Notes under the pieces: model-generated
What the model was told of the DNA's origin: nothing
Databases searched by the model: none
The model's input: only the letters and a program-made list of their open reading frames with translations
Assembly (NCBI GenBank): GCA_031277235.1
Contig: JAITMT010000415.1
Coordinates: 1 to 7,627, forward strand
Length of the DNA stretch: 7,627 nt
Reading direction: 5' to 3'
Origin: Tannerella sp.
Lineage (GTDB): Bacteria; Bacteroidota; Bacteroidia; Bacteroidales; Tannerellaceae
Shown: piece by piece, positions 6,187 through 7,627 of the stretch
How positions within the stretch are numbered: the first letter of the stretch is position 1
How the letters are laid out: the number at the start of each line of letters is the position of its first letter
Made by a program: the position numbers and the translations under genes

Positions 6187-7395
6187 ATGATTATAAAACT
6201 CGCTGTTTCAAGTAAGCCCCAACCCGGGAGAAGGCTTTTTCCCTCTCTGACTCCCCCTCTTGTGGAGGGGGGCGGGGGAAGGCTTCTTTCTCTTGTCATA
6301 ATTTTTCTTGTTTTCTCGCTGTATGCCTGCCACACTCCCCAAAAGACGCCGGACGCCATTTCTGCGACTGATTCGATGCAGTATGCGACCGGATTTACGG
6401 TTTCCGAACAGGAGGATTATACCGTTGTAGATGTGCGCGATCCCTGGCGGAAAGAGCGTCTGTTGCAGCGGTATATCCTGGTTCCGCGCGAAAAACCGCT
6501 GCCGGCAAACCTGCCCGAAGGAACGGTTATAAAAACGCCGATTCAACATGCAATTGTCTATTCATCAGTTCATTGCGCCATGCTGGACGAAATTGGCGCA
6601 ATGGACTGTGTTACGGGAGTTTGCGATTACGAATACATCCGGCTGGAGGCTGTGAAAACACGCTATCAATCGGGGAAAATTCAGGATATGGGCGTTGCCG
6701 TTTCGCCGAATGTCGAAAAAATCATTGCATCGGGCGCGGAGGTCATTCTCTCGACGCCCTTTGAAAACGGCAGTTATGGCGCAGTCGAAAAAATCGGGAT
6801 TCCCATTATTGAATGTTCTGATTATATGGAAACTAAGCCGCTCGGTCGTGCCGAATGGATCCGGTTTTTCGGCTTGCTGACCGGTAGAACCGAAAAAGCC
6901 GATTCTTCATTTCGGGAAACAAGTGATAAGTATTTGAAATACAAATTATTGGCAGAAAATGCAAATGATCGTCCCACCCTGCTTGTCGGCATGAAATACG
7001 GCGCTCCCTGGTATGTTGCTTCGGGCGAGAGTTTTATGGCGCGAATATTCGACGACGCGGGCGCCGATTACATTTTCCGCGATTTGCCCGGCGCAGGCGG
7101 CACGCCGCTCAGTTTTGAAACCGTTCTCGACAAAGCCGTTCACGCGGATTTTTGGCTGATTCTATACAATAATAATCAGGAACTTACCTACAAATCTCTC
7201 AAATCCGATTTCACCTCCTACAGCCAGTTTGACGCTTTCAAAAATCAGCATATTTACGGCTGCAATACCAATTTTTCAACGTATTACGAAGAAATGCCCG
7301 TTCATCCCGATCGCCTGCTGGCTGAATTGGTTGCTATTTTTCATCCGGAACTTGCTGAAAATTATGATTTTCGATATTTTTTGCCGTTGAAATGA
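6187..7395 (+). CDS. btuF: BtuF-like cobalamin ABC transporter substrate-binding lipoprotein
   Basis: The 402-residue protein is a TroA-type periplasmic binding protein of the iron-complex/cobalamin class. The N-lobe has VYSSVHCAMLDEIGAMDCVTGV and a later SPNVEKIIASGAEVIL; the C-lobe has GMKYGAPWYVASGESFMARIF and DFWLILYNN. It would carry B12 from the outer-membrane receptor to a BtuCD permease, which is not in the window. The signal peptide has hydrophobic residues 33-46 and the lipobox LYAC with lipid cysteine C48. The 32 residues before that are far longer than usual, and residues 11-32 are translated from a GC-rich hairpin repeat. The ATG at 6187 lies 1 nt after the btuG stop, favouring translational coupling. 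A GTG at 6262 (residue 26) would give a more normal signal peptide, but it sits in the loop of the hairpin. I prefer the ATG but the start is uncertain. Confidence 0.85.
   Translation: MIIKLAVSSKPQPGRRLFPSLTPPLVEGGGGRLLSLVIIFLVFSLYACHTPQKTPDAISATDSMQYATGFTVSEQEDYTVVDVRDPWRKERLLQRYILVPREKPLPANLPEGTVIKTPIQHAIVYSSVHCAMLDEIGAMDCVTGVCDYEYIRLEAVKTRYQSGKIQDMGVAVSPNVEKIIASGAEVILSTPFENGSYGAVEKIGIPIIECSDYMETKPLGRAEWIRFFGLLTGRTEKADSSFRETSDKYLKYKLLAENANDRPTLLVGMKYGAPWYVASGESFMARIFDDAGADYIFRDLPGAGGTPLSFETVLDKAVHADFWLILYNNNQELTYKSLKSDFTSYSQFDAFKNQHIYGCNTNFSTYYEEMPVHPDRLLAELVAIFHPELAENYDFRYFLPLK
6215..6290 (+). repeat. GC-rich hairpin repeat read in frame within the btuF leader
   Basis: The tract from about 6215 to 6290 is unlike the surrounding coding sequence: C-rich then G-rich, with CCCCCTC (6253-6259) and GAGGGGG (6265-6271) forming a stem with a 5-nt loop. 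GAAGGCTT occurs both before (6230-6237) and after, as GGAAGGCTT (6277-6285). Its CCCCTCTTG...GGAGGGG centre resembles the left hairpin of the 115-nt palindrome at 4925-4940. It has no stop in the btuF frame. Exact ends are uncertain. Confidence 0.6.
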
Positions 7396-7447
7396 CGGAT
7401 GTGTGAAATAATAGGGTTTTGGGAATCCCGGCAGAGTTTAAAAAAAC

Positions 7448-7462
7448 GACCGCGGAGCAGTC
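7448..7462. repeat. Single 15-nt hairpin of the NRA-triloop type
   Basis: GACCGC-GGA-GCAGTC has the same 6-3-6 design as the hairpins at 261-380, with one mismatched pair. It lies 52 nt after the btuF stop. The sequence from 7396 to here shows nothing else recognisable and no clear terminator. Confidence 0.45.
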
Positions 7463-7493
7463 ATATTCATATCCATTGCAACGCATATATGTT

Positions 7494-7514
7494 CCCTCCC
7501 CCTTTCGGGCAGGG
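7494..7514. other. GC-rich inverted repeat downstream of btuF
   Basis: CCCT and CCC pair with GGG and AGGG around the loop CTTTC, with one mismatched pair. No T-run follows on the plus strand, so it is a poor candidate for an intrinsic terminator. It may be another degenerate intergenic hairpin. Confidence 0.3.
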
Positions 7515-7547
7515 CTGTTAAGTTCTAAAATAAACCGACGTCATTTT

Positions 7548-7617
7548 GCATTCCGTTAGGAATGCATCGCTCGGTAGAAAGGTCAGCCAACCACAGGATG
7601 CATTCCGTACGGAATGC
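7548..7617 (+). repeat. Two hairpins of the CCGTTAGG-core family with GGTAGAAA
   Basis: The palindromes GCATT-CCGTTAGG-AATGC (7548-7565) and GCATT-CCGTACGG-AATGC (7600-7617) flank a 34-nt spacer. GGTAGAAA (7573-7580) begins 7 nt after the first. The core and the GGTAGAAA motif match the cluster at 1-120, where the orientation is reversed for the two copies that carry the exact core, while the arm sequence is different. This is a dispersed noncoding repeat. Confidence 0.75.
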
Positions 7618-7627
7618 AACCAACAAT

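Noticed and set aside
6208..6549. Minus-strand open frames over the btuF start
   Set aside because: They are antisense to btuF and stay open through the GC-rich repeat; there is no promoter or family likeness.
7396..7450. Rho-independent terminator after btuF
   Set aside because: GGG/CCC around 7412-7430 is too short and is not followed by a T-run.

Overview
The window looks like chromosomal DNA from a member of the Bacteroidales or a close Bacteroidetes relative. Three canonical Bacteroidetes promoter -7 boxes (TAnnTTTG) lie in front of genes, two of them with a TTTG -33 box 19-20 nt upstream. Purine-rich Shine-Dalgarno sequences are weak or absent. One lipoprotein carries a Bacteroidetes-type acidic surface-export signal after its lipid cysteine. 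The gaps are crowded with short hairpin repeats of a kind common in this phylum.

Layout. Positions 1-476 hold no gene, only two hairpin-repeat families and the left copy of a 66-nt direct repeat. A minus-strand gene (477-1610) encodes an AAA-type ATPase with a DUF4143-type, PD-(D/E)XK-like C-terminus. It is bracketed almost exactly by the two 66-nt repeat copies (415-480 and 1650-1715), and the upstream copy supplies its -33 promoter element. Diverging from it, a plus-strand gene (1787-2461) encodes a short, zinc-less class III sirtuin with the YxxR signature of acyl-lysine deacylases.

Positions 2568-7395 form a vitamin B12 uptake unit: a strong promoter, a cobalamin riboswitch (2605-2790), then btuB (TonB-dependent outer-membrane receptor), btuG (surface beta-propeller lipoprotein) and btuF (ABC substrate-binding lipoprotein). 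By family knowledge, BtuG captures cobalamin at the cell surface and passes it to the BtuB channel, and BtuF carries it through the periplasm to a BtuCD permease not in this window. When B12 is plentiful the riboswitch should shut down at least btuB. btuF starts 1 nt after the btuG stop, so these two are probably translationally coupled.

The B12 unit is invaded by repeats. A heptamer minisatellite grows out of the btuB stop codon, a 115-nt palindrome and an octamer triplet fill the btuB-btuG gap, and a GC-rich hairpin repeat is read in frame inside the BtuF signal peptide. Positions 7396-7627 hold no gene, only more members of the hairpin families seen at the left end. I see no clearly new multi-gene system. 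The most unusual items are the repeat-bracketed ATPase, the repeat inside the BtuF leader, and the hairpin family with a fixed core and variable arms.
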